NCBI GenBank assembly: GCA_015067255.1
Contig: SVMS01000018.1
Coordinates: 1-43,176 of the forward strand
DNA: 43,176 nucleotides
Reading direction: 5' to 3'
Source: Oscillospiraceae bacterium
GTDB taxonomy: Bacteria > Bacillota > Clostridia > Oscillospirales > SIG519
Part shown: piece after piece, positions 42,951 to 43,176 of the stretch
Numbering within the stretch: position 1 is the first letter of the stretch
How the letters are laid out: the number at the start of each line of letters is the position of its first letter
Notes under the pieces: model-generated
Database searches by the model: none
What the model saw: only the letters and a program-made list of their open reading frames with translations
What the model was told of the DNA's origin: nothing
Program-made: the position numbers and the translations under genes

Positions 42951-43176
42951 ATGAGTATTTTAGAAAAAATTGAAAATCCGTCCGATGTAAAAAGCCTTTC
43001 TGAAAAAGAATTGATACAGCTCTGCTCTGAAATTCGGAAATTTCTTATTGATAATATTTCTAAAACAGGCGGACACCTTGCTTCAAATTTAGGTGTTGTT
43101 GAGCTGACCGTTGCCATTCTCAAGGTTTTTGATGTGCCCGAAGATAAAATAGTATGGGATGTGGGACATCAAAAAC
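42951..43176 (+). CDS. dxs: 1-deoxy-D-xylulose-5-phosphate synthase, N-terminal part
   Basis: The first 75 codons of a frame leaving the right edge. It begins [20 protein letters not shown] and contains [17 protein letters not shown] and IVWDVGHQK, the usual DXS N-terminus. The enzyme joins pyruvate and glyceraldehyde 3-phosphate with thiamine diphosphate, starting isoprenoid synthesis by the MEP route and supplying thiamine and pyridoxal precursors. The ATG has AAAGGCAGGG upstream. It is divergent from the related transketolase genes. Confidence 0.94.
   Translation, partial: MSILEKIENPSDVKSLSEKELIQLCSEIRKFLIDNISKTGGHLASNLGVVELTVAILKVFDVPEDKIVWDVGHQK

Overview
The window looks like a chromosomal segment of a low-GC Firmicute of class Clostridia, probably an Oscillospirales/Ruminococcaceae-type gut organism. 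This rests on AT-rich intergenic DNA, strong AGGAGG-type ribosome sites, frequent TTG and GTG starts, a dockerin-bearing BspA-type leucine-rich-repeat protein, a cohesin-like membrane protein, a class B sortase, RNase J, and a likely Spo0A box. Species cannot be assigned from sequence alone.

Layout. 1-124: the 5' end of an IS3-family insertion sequence running off the left edge. 192-3255: a structured leader and a large secreted LRR/dockerin protein, then an array of small hairpins spaced by GCGATATA. 3496-7905 (minus): recG, an LCP-family cell-wall ligase, a class B sortase and a small wall-anchored protein. 8090-8815: rsmE. 9033-13528 (minus): an acidic-tailed membrane protein, a DUF1294 protein, and the glycolytic run pgk-tpiA-gpmI. 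13688-15799 (minus): rnj-aroQ behind a structured leader. 16024-21657 (minus): hom, lepA-hemW, cls. 21862-24380: an accessory-looking patch with a histidine-kinase-like protein lacking its His, a SLOG protein divergent from an XRE regulator with paired operators, and a Fic enzyme. 24573-29381 (minus): rhaA, a bifunctional aldolase/dehydrogenase and a PHP-domain protein. 29446-34327 (minus): a membrane sugar-nucleotide 4,6-dehydratase, typA, and the cohesin-like protein. 34606-39079: a zinc alcohol dehydrogenase, a phosphoesterase, a DUF1540 mini-protein, plsX and a radical SAM protein. 39303-40826: a lone phage portal protein. 40895 to the right edge: split transketolase and the start of dxs, divergently transcribed.

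Most genes are core metabolism and translation. Central carbon is covered by pgk/tpiA/gpmI and transketolase, with dxs drawing on the same triose pool. The rhamnose genes would feed dihydroxyacetone phosphate into that pool. A surface theme recurs: LRR-dockerin, cohesin-like protein, sortase with a possible substrate, LCP ligase, and sugar-nucleotide dehydratase.

The most unusual signals are non-coding. A cloverleaf-like element occurs three times, each starting at or within 6 nt of a stop codon in the gene's own orientation and followed by a near-identical hairpin. The leader of the LRR gene has mutually exclusive pairings and ends in a terminator just before the ribosome site. The rnj leader contains a possible leader peptide whose stop overlaps the rnj start. 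No tRNA, rRNA or CRISPR array was seen.
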